Shown in pieces: positions 1 through 8,808 of a stretch of DNA of 40,084 nt. The notes beneath the pieces are model-generated. The model worked only from the letters and a program-made list of their open reading frames with translations, was not told the DNA's origin and did no database searches. Each line of letters starts with the position of its first letter. The first letter of the stretch is position 1. Location of the stretch: NCBI GenBank assembly GCA_944381475.1, contig CALWLH010000105.1, positions 1-40,084 of the forward strand. The letters are read 5' to 3'. The position numbers and the translations under genes are program-made. This stretch comes from an uncultured Lachnospiraceae bacterium. GTDB lineage: Bacteria; Bacillota; Clostridia; Lachnospirales; Lachnospiraceae.

Positions 1-662
1 AGTTGCACCTGTTCAGCCCCGACGGGGATCAGGGCTTTCCAGGAAACCTGGATGTATATATAACCTACACCCTAAAGCAGGATGGAAGTCTGTGCATGGA
101 TTATCAGGCAAAATCTGACAAGGATACCGTGCTGAATCTCACCAACCACAGCTATATGAACCTGGGGGGACATGCCTCCGGCTGCGCCCTGGATGCCATA
201 GTGTGGATTGATGCGGATCAGGTAACTCATAATCGTCCGGGAAACATCCCCACAGGCCGTATTCTTGATATTAAGGGAGGCCCTCTGGACTTCAGCACCC
301 CCAAGCCCTTAAAGCGGGATTTTTACGCCAACGACTATATGCTGAAGAATGCAAAGGGCTATGACTTCAACTATATTTTGAAAAATAAGGGCAGGCTGTC
401 CCTGGTGGCATACATGAAGCATCCCACAAACGGGCGAAAGCTTTCTGTTTATACGGATCTTCCCGGTCTGCAGCTCTATACGGGAAATTTTCTTGGGAAA
501 GGAGGCAAGGGCGGACGGTATTACAAGGATTACGATGGAGTCTGCTTCGAGAGCCAGCAGTTCCCGGACGCTATCCATCATCCGAATTTTCCCAGCAGCG
601 TTTTAAAGGCAGGGGAGGATTTTGAGAGTCATACGATTTTTCAATTTACTGTAGAGGAATAA
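1..662 (+). CDS. Aldose 1-epimerase (galactose mutarotase), 3' part
   Basis: The reading frame is open from the left edge, so the N-terminal part lies outside the window; about 219 C-terminal residues are visible. Aldose 1-epimerases interconvert alpha and beta anomers of hexoses such as galactose, feeding the Leloir pathway in the cytoplasm. The visible part begins in the SPDGDQGFPGNL segment, followed by LTNHSYMNLGG, the conserved stretch holding a catalytic histidine in this family, then YDFNYIL and, near the end, a CFESQQFPDAIHHP segment with the glutamate region expected of the general base. The family is usually about 340-350 aa, so roughly a third is missing. Recognised from motifs; substrate preference cannot be read from the sequence. 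It ends 16 bases before the next gene. Confidence 0.9.
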   Translation, partial: LHLFSPDGDQGFPGNLDVYITYTLKQDGSLCMDYQAKSDKDTVLNLTNHSYMNLGGHASGCALDAIVWIDADQVTHNRPGNIPTGRILDIKGGPLDFSTPKPLKRDFYANDYMLKNAKGYDFNYILKNKGRLSLVAYMKHPTNGRKLSVYTDLPGLQLYTGNFLGKGGKGGRYYKDYDGVCFESQQFPDAIHHPNFPSSVLKAGEDFESHTIFQFTVEE

Positions 663-678
663 AAGAAAGCGTGGTTTT

Positions 679-1011
679 ATGAATTGTGAGCAGGCGTCAT
701 TGTGTATTAAACCCTTTATAGAGGGCAGAATAGAAGAAGATCAGCTGGAGGGTTTTCTCCAGCACGTGGAGGGCTGCAAGAGCTGCTACGAGGAGCTGGA
801 TATTATGTATATTGTCTCTGAAGGCCTCCAGGGGCTGCAGAGCGATACCTGCGCCAGCTTTGACTTTACAGGGATGCTGGCGGGGCGAATCAGCCAGGGC
901 TGGCACTATCTGCAAATTGCTAAGCGCAGGAGCGCCGCGCTGTTTCTTACGCAGCTTCTGGCGTATGCTGCGCTGGTTTTTGCATCTCTGCGCTTTTTCG
1001 GATTTTTGTGA
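679..1011 (+). CDS. Small zinc-finger membrane protein (anti-sigma-factor-like)
   Basis: A 110-residue protein with an N-terminal H-x3-C-x2-C pattern (His29, Cys33, Cys36, with Cys3 or Cys9 as a possible fourth ligand). This is the arrangement of the HC2-type zinc finger found in anti-sigma factors such as the RsrA/ChrR-like group. The C-terminus (about residues 86-110) is hydrophobic and likely a single membrane segment. No sigma factor gene adjoins it, so an anti-sigma role is only a family-based guess. It sits between the epimerase gene and polA on the same strand; its stop overlaps the GAGGT ribosome binding site used by polA ten bases later, so it is probably co-transcribed with polA. 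The start has only a weak Shine-Dalgarno. Function not known. Confidence 0.7.
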   Translation: MNCEQASLCIKPFIEGRIEEDQLEGFLQHVEGCKSCYEELDIMYIVSEGLQGLQSDTCASFDFTGMLAGRISQGWHYLQIAKRRSAALFLTQLLAYAALVFASLRFFGFL

Positions 1012-1020
1012 GGTATAACC

Positions 1021-3672
1021 ATGGAAAAAATCGTTTTGATCGATGGCTACAGCATCATTAACAGAGCGTTTTACGGCGTACCCCTTCTTACAAACGGAGA
1101 GGGACTTCATACAAATGGTGTGTACGGGTTTTTAAATATCATGTTCAAGCTGATTGAGGAGGAGCAGCCGTCATATCTGGCGGTTGCTTTTGATGTGAAA
1201 GCCCCCACCTTCCGGCATCGGATGTATGAGGAATATAAGGGGACGAGAAAGCCCATGCCTCCGGAGCTAACGGAGCAGGTTCCCATGCTGAAGGAGCTGC
1301 TTCGGGCTATGAATATCTGCTGTGTGGAGAAGGAAGGGTTTGAGGCGGATGATATTTTAGGCACTATCGCGAAAAGAAGCGAGGAAGAAGGCCTGCTGGT
1401 AAGTCTTGTCAGCGGGGATCGGGATCTTTTGCAGATCGCCACGGATAAGACCACGGTCATTATTCCAAAGACAAAAGGGGGAAAGACGGAGACGTTCCGC
1501 TATAATGCGGAGGGTGTTTTTGAGCTATACGGCGTCACCCCTTCTGAATTTATCGACATGAAGGCCCTGATGGGGGATTCCTCCGACAATATTCCAGGAC
1601 TTCCGGGAGTGGGTGAAAAAACCGCCGGAAAGCTGATAGCCCAGTTTCACAGTATCGAGGGATGCAGGGAGCATATTGAGGAGATCACCCCTGTCAAGGC
1701 GAAGAAAGCCTTTGAGGAGCATTATGATCTGGCGGTGCTCTCAAAAAGGCTGGCCCGTATTGAGACGGATGCGGATATCAATTTTGATTTCAAGCAGGCG
1801 GTATTCGGGGATATTTATACCCCTCAGGCGTATGAGCTGATAAAGAAATATAATTTTAAGTCCATGCTGGAACGCTTTCAAGGCGCTGGTCAGAATGCCA
1901 TAACCGGTGAGCCGGAGGTGAAGATCGTGGAAGATCTGTCAGAGGCCTTCGGGGCTGTGAGTGAAGCAAAAAGAGCAGGGGAGGCAGGGGGCTTTGTGGG
2001 AGCCGGTGTAGTCCGGGATCATGAGCGTATTTACGGCCTGGCCCTTTGCAAAGAAAAACAGCAGGTGACCTATATTCCCCGGAGCTTTTTTGTCAATGAG
2101 GATTGGTTTCGGAATACCATCAGGGATCTGCTTTCCTCCGGCGCTGCCTGGATCAGCGCAAAGGAGCAGATGTATCTGCTGTCCGGGCAGGACCGGTTTC
2201 GCCGTTATTCCTATCTGGATGCAGGTCTGGCTGCATACCTTCTGAATCCTCTTCAGTCCTCCTACGGCTATGAGGAGATCGGGGCGGACTATCTGGGGCT
2301 GACCCTTCCGGGACTCCCGGAGCTTTTAGGAAAGCACAGGGAGCATCTTAATGAAGAGGAAATGAGGGAGGAAATCATGCGGGCTGCAGTGCTTTCCGCC
2401 TGGGTTTCTTATCTGTCCATGCCGGTGCTGCTTCAAAAGCTTTCTGAAACGGGACAGGAGACCCTTTACCGGGATATTGAGCTGCCGGTTCTGGGAGCGC
2501 TTTTTCGGATGGAATGCCAGGGCATTATCTGTAAAAAGGAAGCCCTTAAGGAATACGGGGACAACCTGGTGGAGGGAATCAGCCGCCTGGAGCAGGAAAT
2601 ACACCAAGAGGCCGGAAGGGACTTTAACATCAACTCCCCAAAGCAGCTGGGGGAAGTGCTGTTTGACCAGATGAAGCTCCCGGGAGCAAAGAAGACAAAA
2701 AGCGGATATTCCACAGCGGCGGATGTGTTGGATAAGCTGGCTCCGGAGTATCCGATCGTAAAAAAGGTTCTGGATTACAGGCAGCTGACAAAGCTGAAGT
2801 CCACCTATGCGGATGGTCTGGCAGGATTTATCGGCCCGGATGGACGTATCCATGGAAAATTTAACCAGACCATCACTGCCACCGGCCGAATCAGCAGCAC
2901 CGATCCAAATCTTCAGAACATTCCGGTGCGTATGGAGCTGGGAAGGGCCATCAGAAAGCTCTTTGTTCCAAAAGAAGGATGCGTTTTTGTGGATGCGGAT
3001 TATTCCCAGATTGAGCTGCGTATTCTGGCCCATATTTCGGGAGATCAGAATCTCATCGACGCCTATAAGCATTCCAGCGATATTCACGCCACTACGGCTG
3101 CCACGGTATTCCATGTGCCCCTCTCGGAGGTAACGCCCCAGATGCGGCGGAACGCCAAGGCGGTGAATTTTGGAATCGTCTATGGCATCAGTGCCTTTGG
3201 GCTCAGCGAAGATTTAAGCATCAGCAGAAAGCAGGCCAATGAGTATATCGAAGCCTATTTCAAGAGCTATCCGGGGGTTAAGAATTATCTTGATGGACAG
3301 GTGGCTATGGGAAAGGAAAAGGGGTATGTGTGCACCATGTATGGGCGCAGACGCCCCATCCCGGAGCTGAAGTCCTCAAATTTTATGCAGAGACAGTTTG
3401 GGGAGCGGGTGGCTATGAATTCACCCATCCAGGGAAGCGCCGCAGATATCATGAAGATTGCCATGCTGAATGTGGAACGGGCTCTGGAGGAAGAAGGGCT
3501 TAAGGCCCGGATCATATTGCAGGTCCACGATGAGCTTTTGCTGGAAACACCCATCGAAGAGGTGGAGGCAGTGAAGGTTCTTCTGGAAAAAAATATGCGG
3601 GATGCCTTTTCCTTACAGGTTCCATTAGAGATTGGCGTTTCCGTGGGAAACACATGGTATGACACCAAGTAA
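1021..3672 (+). CDS. polA: DNA polymerase I
   Basis: An 883-residue family A DNA polymerase used in Okazaki fragment maturation and repair. Domains in order: 5' nuclease (about 1-290; VSGDRDLLQ, the EADD acidic cluster and the helix-hairpin-helix LPGVGEKTA); a 3'-5' exonuclease-like domain (about 300-480); and the polymerase domain (about 490-883) with motif A DADYSQIELR near 659, motif B RRNAKAVNFG near 709 and motif C QVHDELLLE near 835. The exonuclease domain lacks the DxE metal-binding motif: where FDTET is expected the sequence reads FVGAG, so proofreading is probably lost, as in many Gram-positive Pol I enzymes. The ATG at 1021 has GAGGT upstream and gives the canonical N-terminus. coaE follows 30 bases downstream. 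Confidence 0.98.
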   Translation: MEKIVLIDGYSIINRAFYGVPLLTNGEGLHTNGVYGFLNIMFKLIEEEQPSYLAVAFDVKAPTFRHRMYEEYKGTRKPMPPELTEQVPMLKELLRAMNICCVEKEGFEADDILGTIAKRSEEEGLLVSLVSGDRDLLQIATDKTTVIIPKTKGGKTETFRYNAEGVFELYGVTPSEFIDMKALMGDSSDNIPGLPGVGEKTAGKLIAQFHSIEGCREHIEEITPVKAKKAFEEHYDLAVLSKRLARIETDADINFDFKQAVFGDIYTPQAYELIKKYNFKSMLERFQGAGQNAITGEPEVKIVEDLSEAFGAVSEAKRAGEAGGFVGAGVVRDHERIYGLALCKEKQQVTYIPRSFFVNEDWFRNTIRDLLSSGAAWISAKEQMYLLSGQDRFRRYSYLDAGLAAYLLNPLQSSYGYEEIGADYLGLTLPGLPELLGKHREHLNEEEMREEIMRAAVLSAWVSYLSMPVLLQKLSETGQETLYRDIELPVLGALFRMECQGIICKKEALKEYGDNLVEGISRLEQEIHQEAGRDFNINSPKQLGEVLFDQMKLPGAKKTKSGYSTAADVLDKLAPEYPIVKKVLDYRQLTKLKSTYADGLAGFIGPDGRIHGKFNQTITATGRISSTDPNLQNIPVRMELGRAIRKLFVPKEGCVFVDADYSQIELRILAHISGDQNLIDAYKHSSDIHATTAATVFHVPLSEVTPQMRRNAKAVNFGIVYGISAFGLSEDLSISRKQANEYIEAYFKSYPGVKNYLDGQVAMGKEKGYVCTMYGRRRPIPELKSSNFMQRQFGERVAMNSPIQGSAADIMKIAMLNVERALEEEGLKARIILQVHDELLLETPIEEVEAVKVLLEKNMRDAFSLQVPLEIGVSVGNTWYDTK

Positions 3673-3702
3673 AAAAATATCACATATTAGGTAATAATTA
3701 TC

Positions 3703-4332
3703 ATGGCAAAAATGGTTGTAATCGGTATTACTGGAGGCGTGGGTGCAGGGAAATCCACAATCCTGTCCTATATGAAGGAAAAATATCATGCCCGGATTAT
3801 CATGGCGGACCTGGTGGCAAAGACGCTGATGGAGCCTGGCGGGGAGACCTACCAGGAAATCCTGAGGCAATTTGGCGAGGATCTGGCTGGAGAGGATGGC
3901 AAAATTGACAAAGCGCTGCTCGCAAGGAAAATTTTTCAGCAGGGCTGCGGTACATCAACGATCAATGAGCTGGTTCATCCGGCGGTGGTTCAAAAAATTT
4001 CCAAAATGCTGCAGAAGGAACGGCTGGAGGCAGAAATTAACCCTTCCGATCATCCTCATCTGGTTGTGATAGAAGCCGCCCTTCTCTTTGAGGGCCATGC
4101 GGATGTACTCTGTGATGAGATCTGGTATGTCCATGCGGATTCAGAAGTGCGGATCGCGCGTTTGATGGAAGGCCGGGGCTATTCCAGGGAGAAATGTCTG
4201 ACCATTATGGAAAGTCAGATGAGTGAAGAATTTTTCAGAAAGAAATGCAGCGTGACCATTGATAACAGCGGAGGCCCGGAGGAGGTTTATTTCCAGGTGG
4301 ACGCACAGATTAACAGAATAGACCTTCATTGA
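3703..4332 (+). CDS. coaE: Dephospho-CoA kinase
   Basis: A 209-residue P-loop kinase that phosphorylates the 3'-hydroxyl of dephospho-CoA, the last step of coenzyme A synthesis. The N-terminal GITGGVGAGKST is the Walker A loop. The ADLVAK segment matches the conserved aspartate that follows in CoaE, and LVVIEAALLFEG is the typical CoaE signature (usually xPLLFE). Length is normal. It follows polA directly, a common Firmicutes pairing. The spacer 3673-3702 is AT-rich with only a weak AGG ribosome site. The start at 3703 is preferred over the ATG at 3712 because it gives a slightly fuller N-terminus, but either is possible. Confidence 0.95.
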   Translation: MAKMVVIGITGGVGAGKSTILSYMKEKYHARIIMADLVAKTLMEPGGETYQEILRQFGEDLAGEDGKIDKALLARKIFQQGCGTSTINELVHPAVVQKISKMLQKERLEAEINPSDHPHLVVIEAALLFEGHADVLCDEIWYVHADSEVRIARLMEGRGYSREKCLTIMESQMSEEFFRKKCSVTIDNSGGPEEVYFQVDAQINRIDLH

Positions 4333-4333
4333 T

Positions 4334-4399
4334 GCCGCCTATCCGGCGGCGGGGGTTTCAAAGTAAAAGAGATAGAAGGATGAGGGCGGCAGAGCGCCC
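4334..4399 (+). other. Two intergenic hairpins between coaE and the MBL hydrolase gene
   Basis: GCCGCC (4334-4339) pairs with GGCGGC (4345-4350), and GGGCG (4384-4388) pairs with CGCCC (4395-4399). Neither is followed by a run of T, so a simple terminator is unlikely. The second hairpin ends about ten bases before the GGTAGGAG ribosome site of the next gene and might affect its translation. The layout resembles the repeat described at 35438 but the sequence is unrelated. Confidence 0.4.
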
Positions 4400-4414
4400 C
4401 ATGTTGGTAGGAGC

Positions 4415-5206
4415 ATGAGATTAGTAAGCATTGCCAGCGGCAGCAGCGGTAACTGTACATATATCGGCGGGGAGCATACGCATATTCTGGTGGATGCAGG
4501 CGTGTCCTGTAAGAGAATCAAAGAGGGTATCGAATCCTTGGATGTAAAGCCCCAGGAGCTTTCAGGTATCTTTATTACCCATGAGCACTCAGATCATATT
4601 CAGGGACTAAGGGTCTTCTCTAAGAAATTTCATATTCCCATCTACTCAACGGCAGGAACCCTTGCGGAGATCAGGCGAATGGGGGTGGTGGAGGACGAAT
4701 CCCTGCTCATGCCCATAGAGGCGGACGCGCATTTAACACTGGGGGAACTGACAATTATTCCCTTTCGCAATACCCATGACGCCGCGGAACCGGTGGGCTA
4801 TCGGGTGGAGAACGGGAACCATAAATGCGCTGTGGCAACGGACCTTGGAAATTACAGCGAATATACAGTGAATCACCTCATGGGACTGGATGCTGTGCTG
4901 ATGGAGGCAAACCACGACCTGAATATGCTGGAGCTGGGGCCCTACCCCTATCCCTTAAAGCGGCGGATTATGAGCGATTTCGGCCATTTGTCCAACGAGC
5001 GCTGCGGACAGCTTTTGACAGATATTCTCCATGACGGGTTAAAGCATATTCTCCTGGGACATCTCAGCAAGGAGAACAATTATCCGGAGCTGGCCCTCCT
5101 CAGCGTAAAAACGGAGGTGGACATGGCGCCAAACGACTATCATGCGGCGGATTTTGATATCTGTGTGGCAGAGAGGGATCGGCTGACAAAGATCATCGAA
5201 ATATAG
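4415..5206 (+). CDS. MBL-fold metallo-hydrolase, YycJ/WalJ-like
   Basis: A 263-residue metallo-beta-lactamase-fold protein. The zinc-binding motif THEHSDH is near residue 54, preceded by the beginning MRLVSIASGSSGNC, which is diagnostic of the YycJ/WalJ group. Further metal ligands are likely in NTHDAAEPVG and ILLGHLSKENN. In Bacillus the homologue sits with the WalKR two-component genes and has been linked to cell wall or DNA-repair processes; here it is uncoupled from walKR. The exact substrate is not established. The start is set by the family N-terminus; the AGGAG ribosome site (4409-4413) is unusually close to the ATG. Confidence 0.9.
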   Translation: MRLVSIASGSSGNCTYIGGEHTHILVDAGVSCKRIKEGIESLDVKPQELSGIFITHEHSDHIQGLRVFSKKFHIPIYSTAGTLAEIRRMGVVEDESLLMPIEADAHLTLGELTIIPFRNTHDAAEPVGYRVENGNHKCAVATDLGNYSEYTVNHLMGLDAVLMEANHDLNMLELGPYPYPLKRRIMSDFGHLSNERCGQLLTDILHDGLKHILLGHLSKENNYPELALLSVKTEVDMAPNDYHAADFDICVAERDRLTKIIEI

Positions 5207-5357
5207 GATTCAAATTTCCGAGATAAAAGAGATGAAATTTACAAAATTCTATGGTAATATATCCATGGGTTCACAGGTTCGGCTTTATTGACGTGTCCTG
5301 TGGGGAAATCTGTTTAAAGAAATAAAAGAATATACTTATGTATAGCAGGAGGCTTTT

Positions 5358-5630
5358 ATGAAAAAGGCAATTATCACAGTAGTTGGCAAGGATGCAGTTG
5401 GTATTATCGCAAAGGTCTGCACCTACCTGGCTGAGACTAAGATCAACATTCTGGACATCTCCCAGACCATCGTCGATGGATATTTCAACATGATGATGAT
5501 CGTGGATATCAGTGGGGCATCAAAGTCCACAGGTGATGTGATCAAGAATCTGGAGACCCTGGGCAGCGAGATTGGCGTAGTAATCCGCATGCAGATGGAA
5601 GAGATTTTCACAAAAATGCACAGAATTTAA
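5358..5630 (+). CDS. ACT-domain protein
   Basis: A 90-residue protein made of a single ACT domain (beginning [21 protein letters not shown]), a small ligand-binding fold that usually senses amino acids. It belongs to the group of stand-alone ACT proteins encoded next to a UPF0210 gene, as here, where the partner begins 17 bases downstream. That conserved pairing suggests the two proteins act together, with this one as the sensor; the ligand is unknown. The start is fixed by a GGAGG site ten bases upstream. The 151 bases before it have an extended -10-like TGGTAATAT at 5252-5260 but no convincing -35. Confidence 0.92.
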   Translation: MKKAIITVVGKDAVGIIAKVCTYLAETKINILDISQTIVDGYFNMMMIVDISGASKSTGDVIKNLETLGSEIGVVIRMQMEEIFTKMHRI

Positions 5631-5646
5631 TCCGGAGGGTAGAAGG

Positions 5647-7011
5647 ATGATCAATATTTTTGAGGTAAACGAGACCAACAAGATGATTGAACAGGAAAAG
5701 CTGGACGTGCGTACCATCACCATCGGTATCAGCCTGTTAGACTGCTGCGATTCGGATTTAACTATTGTAAATGAGAAGATTTATAATAAGATCACCAGGG
5801 TGGCAAAGGATCTGGTAAAGACTGGTCAGGAGATTGAGCTGGAGTATGGCGTACCCATCGTCAACAAGCGTATATCTGTGACTCCTATCTCCCTGGTGGG
5901 AGCCTCCTGCTGTAAGTCCAGCGAGGACTATGTGACCATCGCGAAAACCCTTGACCGGGCTGCAAAGACCGTGGGTGTTAATTTTCTGGGAGGGTACAGC
6001 GCTCTTTGCAGCAAGGGCATGACCAGAAGCGAAGAACTGCTGATTCGTTCCATTCCCCAGGCACTTGCTGAGACAGAACGGGTCTGCAGCTCTGTGAATG
6101 TGGGCTCCACCAAGACAGGAATCGATATGGATGCGGTGCGTCTCATGGGAGAGATGATTTTGGAGACGGCCAAGGCCACGAAGGAGCATGATTCTCTTGG
6201 CTGCGCAAAGCTGGTGGTATTCTGCAATGCCCCAGACGACAATCCCTTTATGGCAGGAGCCTTCCACGGTGTCACCGAGGGGGATGCTGTGATTAATGTG
6301 GGCGTCAGCGGCCCCGGTGTTGTAAAATCCGCCCTGGAGGCCTGCAGAGGTCAGAATTTTGAGGTGCTCTGTGAGACCATCAAGCGGACAGCCTTTAAGA
6401 TTACAAGAGTCGGACAGCTGGTGGCGCAGGAGGCCTCCAGGCGTCTTGGCATTCCCTTTGGTATCATCGACCTGTCCCTGGCGCCTACTCCTGCTGTGGG
6501 CGACAGCGTGGCGGAAATTCTGGAGGAAATCGGTCTTGAAAGCGTGGGCGCACCAGGAACCACCGCAGCCCTTGCTATGTTAAACGATCAGGTGAAGAAG
6601 GGCGGCGTTATGGCCTCCTCCTATGTGGGGGGCTTAAGCGGAGCCTTTATCCCTGTCAGCGAGGATCACGGTATGATCGAGGCTGTTGCGGCAGGAAAGC
6701 TTTGCATCGAAAAGCTGGAGGCGATGACCTGCGTCTGCTCCGTGGGACTGGATATGATTGCAATTCCTGGAGATACCCCTGCCACAACCATTGCCGGCAT
6801 TATTGCGGATGAGGCGGCCATCGGCATGGTGAACCAGAAGACAACGGCGGTGCGCGTGATCCCTGTCATCGGAAAGAGCGTGGGTGATACGGTGGAATTT
6901 GGCGGACTTTTGGGCTATGCTCCGGTGATGCCGGTGAACACCAATTCCTGTGCCGCATTTATCAACAGAACTGGACGAATTCCTGCCCCGATCCACAGCT
7001 TTAAAAATTAG
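5647..7011 (+). CDS. UPF0210 (PFL) family protein
   Basis: A 454-residue member of the UPF0210 family, conserved in Firmicutes and archaea and normally paired with an ACT-domain gene, as seen immediately upstream. Recognisable segments are the N-terminal [14 protein letters not shown], the glycine-rich [12 protein letters not shown] in the middle and [21 protein letters not shown], typical for the family. The fold has been related to glycyl radical enzymes, but the radical glycine loop is not evident here and no reaction has been established to my knowledge. GGAGGG sits eight bases before the ATG. A strong hairpin terminator follows the stop codon by nine bases, so the ACT-UPF0210 pair forms the end of a transcription unit. 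Confidence 0.93.
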   Translation: MINIFEVNETNKMIEQEKLDVRTITIGISLLDCCDSDLTIVNEKIYNKITRVAKDLVKTGQEIELEYGVPIVNKRISVTPISLVGASCCKSSEDYVTIAKTLDRAAKTVGVNFLGGYSALCSKGMTRSEELLIRSIPQALAETERVCSSVNVGSTKTGIDMDAVRLMGEMILETAKATKEHDSLGCAKLVVFCNAPDDNPFMAGAFHGVTEGDAVINVGVSGPGVVKSALEACRGQNFEVLCETIKRTAFKITRVGQLVAQEASRRLGIPFGIIDLSLAPTPAVGDSVAEILEEIGLESVGAPGTTAALAMLNDQVKKGGVMASSYVGGLSGAFIPVSEDHGMIEAVAAGKLCIEKLEAMTCVCSVGLDMIAIPGDTPATTIAGIIADEAAIGMVNQKTTAVRVIPVIGKSVGDTVEFGGLLGYAPVMPVNTNSCAAFINRTGRIPAPIHSFKN

Positions 7012-7019
7012 GGAGACGA

Positions 7020-7051
7020 AAAAGCTGTCCGTCATAAGGCGGACAGCTTTT
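7020..7051. terminator. Bidirectional rho-independent terminator
   Basis: AAAAGCTGTCCG (7020-7031) pairs perfectly with CGGACAGCTTTT (7040-7051) around an eight-base loop. The A-run on one side and T-run on the other make it work in both directions, serving the UPF0210 gene on the plus strand and tmcAL on the minus strand, whose stop codon lies at 7084. Confidence 0.9.
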
Positions 7052-7083
7052 CTGGCGAAAATAGATTACCCCACTGCTGTCAT

Positions 7084-8427
7084 TTATAACTTTACAATAT
7101 TCTTCCGGGTTTCATGAATGAGATCTGTTCCATACAGTTCCCTCTGCAGCAGACTGTAATGGTTGCCGGCCAGAATATCCAGCTCCATCATGCGCAGCGC
7201 CTCTTTCTCAAGCTCCAGGGCAGCCTGATACCATTTCAGCAGCTCCTTTCTATCCGCCAGCTTACTGATCATGGGAAGACTTGCAGATGCTTTGATTTTA
7301 TGCAGCAGGGGCGCAGCATCAGAACGAAAACCCAGCAGGCGGGCATACAGGCAATAGTGATGCTTTTTAAATTCCCTTATATCATTTTTGCCGATACCCA
7401 GCAGAATATGAAGCAATACTCTGGAAATCCGGTTTCTTGTATAATTCCTTGTTGCAAGCTCCTGAAGGATTTTTTCATAGGAGAGGGTGTTTCCCTGCTG
7501 CTTATAAAGAACTGAGAGGATGGAACGGGCCAGAGCATCATCACAGTCGCTGATCTGCCGGATCTGTTCGGAAGAAGCGCTTAATAAGAGATGACAAAGC
7601 CAGCTGACAAGGCTGTCCTCCGAAACCGGAAAATTGCTGTAAAGCTGGTTCTTGTACAGGGGGAAAATATTTTTAGGCACATAGGATTTGATGTCATTTA
7701 GAAGCTGCTCTCCATCTGTTCCAGCGACGATAAATCTGCGCAGGGCGGTGGCTGAGCAGAAGGCCCTATCACGCTTCATATCCGGTTCTAAATGGTCAAC
7801 ATTTTTCCGGGGAATGGCAATGGGAAATATATTGGAGTGAAGCTTTTTAATCCCCTTCAGGTATTCGATGGCCAGGATACAGTTGGGAGAGGAAAGGGCG
7901 GTATGCACCGCCTCAGGAGAAATCATGCAGGCTAAATCCTCCGGATACATGGTGGGGGTGCAGGGCTGCTTTCCCAGATAGTCCCTTACGGCCAGTTCCC
8001 TTGCCGCAGGAAAGGACATGCCAGCGGCCAAACCCGCCCGCAGGCTGCGTCTGTATTCCTCCGGCTCCTCAAGCAGAATATCCGCAATTTTCTCTAAAAG
8101 TCCCAGGTTGCACTGCTCGCTCCCAAAGCACAGGGTATCTACGCAGCCGAGACTGTCTAAAAGAGCCACTGCGCCCTCCGCAAAAATTTCAGCACTGGCG
8201 GTGGATACAAAAACCGGCAGCAGCAGTACCAGGTCGGCACCGCAGGACAGAGCCATGCGGGTGCGAAGCTCCTTAGAGCAAAAAGCGGGCTTTCCGCTTT
8301 GCACAAAATCACCGCTCATGACAACCACGCAGTAATCCGCTCCGGTGATGGCTTTGGCCTGGCGGATAATATATTCATGCCCATTGTGAAAAGGATTAAA
8401 TTCTGCTATTATTCCGACAACTTTCAT
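7084..8427 (-). CDS. tmcAL: tRNA(Met) cytidine acetate ligase (YlbM/TmcAL)
   Basis: A 447-residue nucleotidyltransferase-like protein. The N-terminus MKVVGIIAEFNPFHNGHEYI carries the HxGH-type nucleotide-binding motif (HNGH) that follows NPF in TmcAL. The Bacillus enzyme activates acetate with ATP and makes N4-acetylcytidine at the wobble position of elongator tRNA-Met. The central region (SYVPKNIFPLYKNQLY) and C-terminal helices fit the family length of about 400-450. The frame is open for eight more codons upstream, but the start at 8427 gives the canonical N-terminus and has AAGGA about nine bases before it. It is transcribed divergently from pta and converges on the shared terminator at 7020-7051. 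Confidence 0.92.
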   Translation of the reverse strand: MKVVGIIAEFNPFHNGHEYIIRQAKAITGADYCVVVMSGDFVQSGKPAFCSKELRTRMALSCGADLVLLLPVFVSTASAEIFAEGAVALLDSLGCVDTLCFGSEQCNLGLLEKIADILLEEPEEYRRSLRAGLAAGMSFPAARELAVRDYLGKQPCTPTMYPEDLACMISPEAVHTALSSPNCILAIEYLKGIKKLHSNIFPIAIPRKNVDHLEPDMKRDRAFCSATALRRFIVAGTDGEQLLNDIKSYVPKNIFPLYKNQLYSNFPVSEDSLVSWLCHLLLSASSEQIRQISDCDDALARSILSVLYKQQGNTLSYEKILQELATRNYTRNRISRVLLHILLGIGKNDIREFKKHHYCLYARLLGFRSDAAPLLHKIKASASLPMISKLADRKELLKWYQAALELEKEALRMMELDILAGNHYSLLQRELYGTDLIHETRKNIVKL

Positions 8428-8463
8428 GGAGGCATATCCTTTCTGATACACGGTTCATTGTCT

Positions 8464-8492
8464 ATCCTAAAGCATTTTTCGTAAAAAATCAA
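8464..8492 (-). promoter_or_regulatory. Probable promoter of tmcAL
   Basis: On the minus strand TTGATT (8487-8492) and TAGGAT (8464-8469) are separated by 17 bases, a reasonable sigma-A promoter placed about 37 bases before the tmcAL start codon. Confidence 0.55.
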
Positions 8493-8501
8493 CAATTTCA
8501 C

Positions 8502-8530
8502 TTGTCATATTTCAGAAAGAATGGTAAAAT
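8502..8530 (+). promoter_or_regulatory. Probable promoter of pta
   Basis: TTGTCA (8502-8507) and TAAAAT (8525-8530) are spaced by exactly 17 bases. Transcription from here would give an untranslated leader of roughly 270 bases before pta, so a second promoter closer to the gene is possible. Confidence 0.55.
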
Positions 8531-8531
8531 T

Positions 8532-8552
8532 GCTTATAAGTATGTTATAAGC
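8532..8552. promoter_or_regulatory. Perfect inverted repeat over the predicted pta transcription start
   Basis: GCTTATAA (8532-8539) and TTATAAGC (8545-8552) form a perfect 8-base inverted repeat with a 5-base centre. It begins two bases after the predicted -10 box of the pta promoter, which is a typical operator position. No regulator can be named from the sequence. Confidence 0.5.
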
Positions 8553-8645
8553 GGAACATCAGCTATATTTTTGCAAATTTTAAATATACTTTTGTATCAA
8601 ATCAACGGCAAAATACTTTGGAATCTCAAAAAATGCATAATGTAT

Positions 8646-8657
8646 CTTGTATACAAG
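8646..8657. promoter_or_regulatory. 12-base palindrome in the pta leader
   Basis: CTTGTATACAAG is a perfect palindrome. Its core GTATAC flanked by TT and AA fits the loose consensus of FadR-type GntR regulators, but such short palindromes also occur by chance. The rest of the 380-base tmcAL-pta intergenic region is AT-rich with nothing else I can assign. Confidence 0.3.
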
Positions 8658-8808
8658 AAATAATTGCGCTAAGATAAAACCATCATTTGGTTCGGCAAAC
8701 CAGCGAAAAATAAACAGGTGAAAAACCTAGCAAAGAGAATAAAGCGAAGGAAGGAGAGCACTGCAGCGTGCGCTTTTGAGTTTGCGTGCGCCTGTAGTCA
8801 AAACATGT

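Noticed and set aside
2326..3114. 262-codon minus-strand open frame inside polA
   Set aside because: It lies wholly within the conserved polymerase gene, has no ribosome site or recognisable motif, and reflects codon bias of the opposite strand.
4334..4414. Another copy of the start-site repeat before the MBL hydrolase gene
   Set aside because: The two-hairpin layout is similar but no sequence is shared and loop sizes differ.
5252..5320. Promoter and hairpin before the ACT-domain gene
   Set aside because: Only an extended -10-like box is present and the CACAGG/CCTGTG pairing has a large loop; too weak to list as features.
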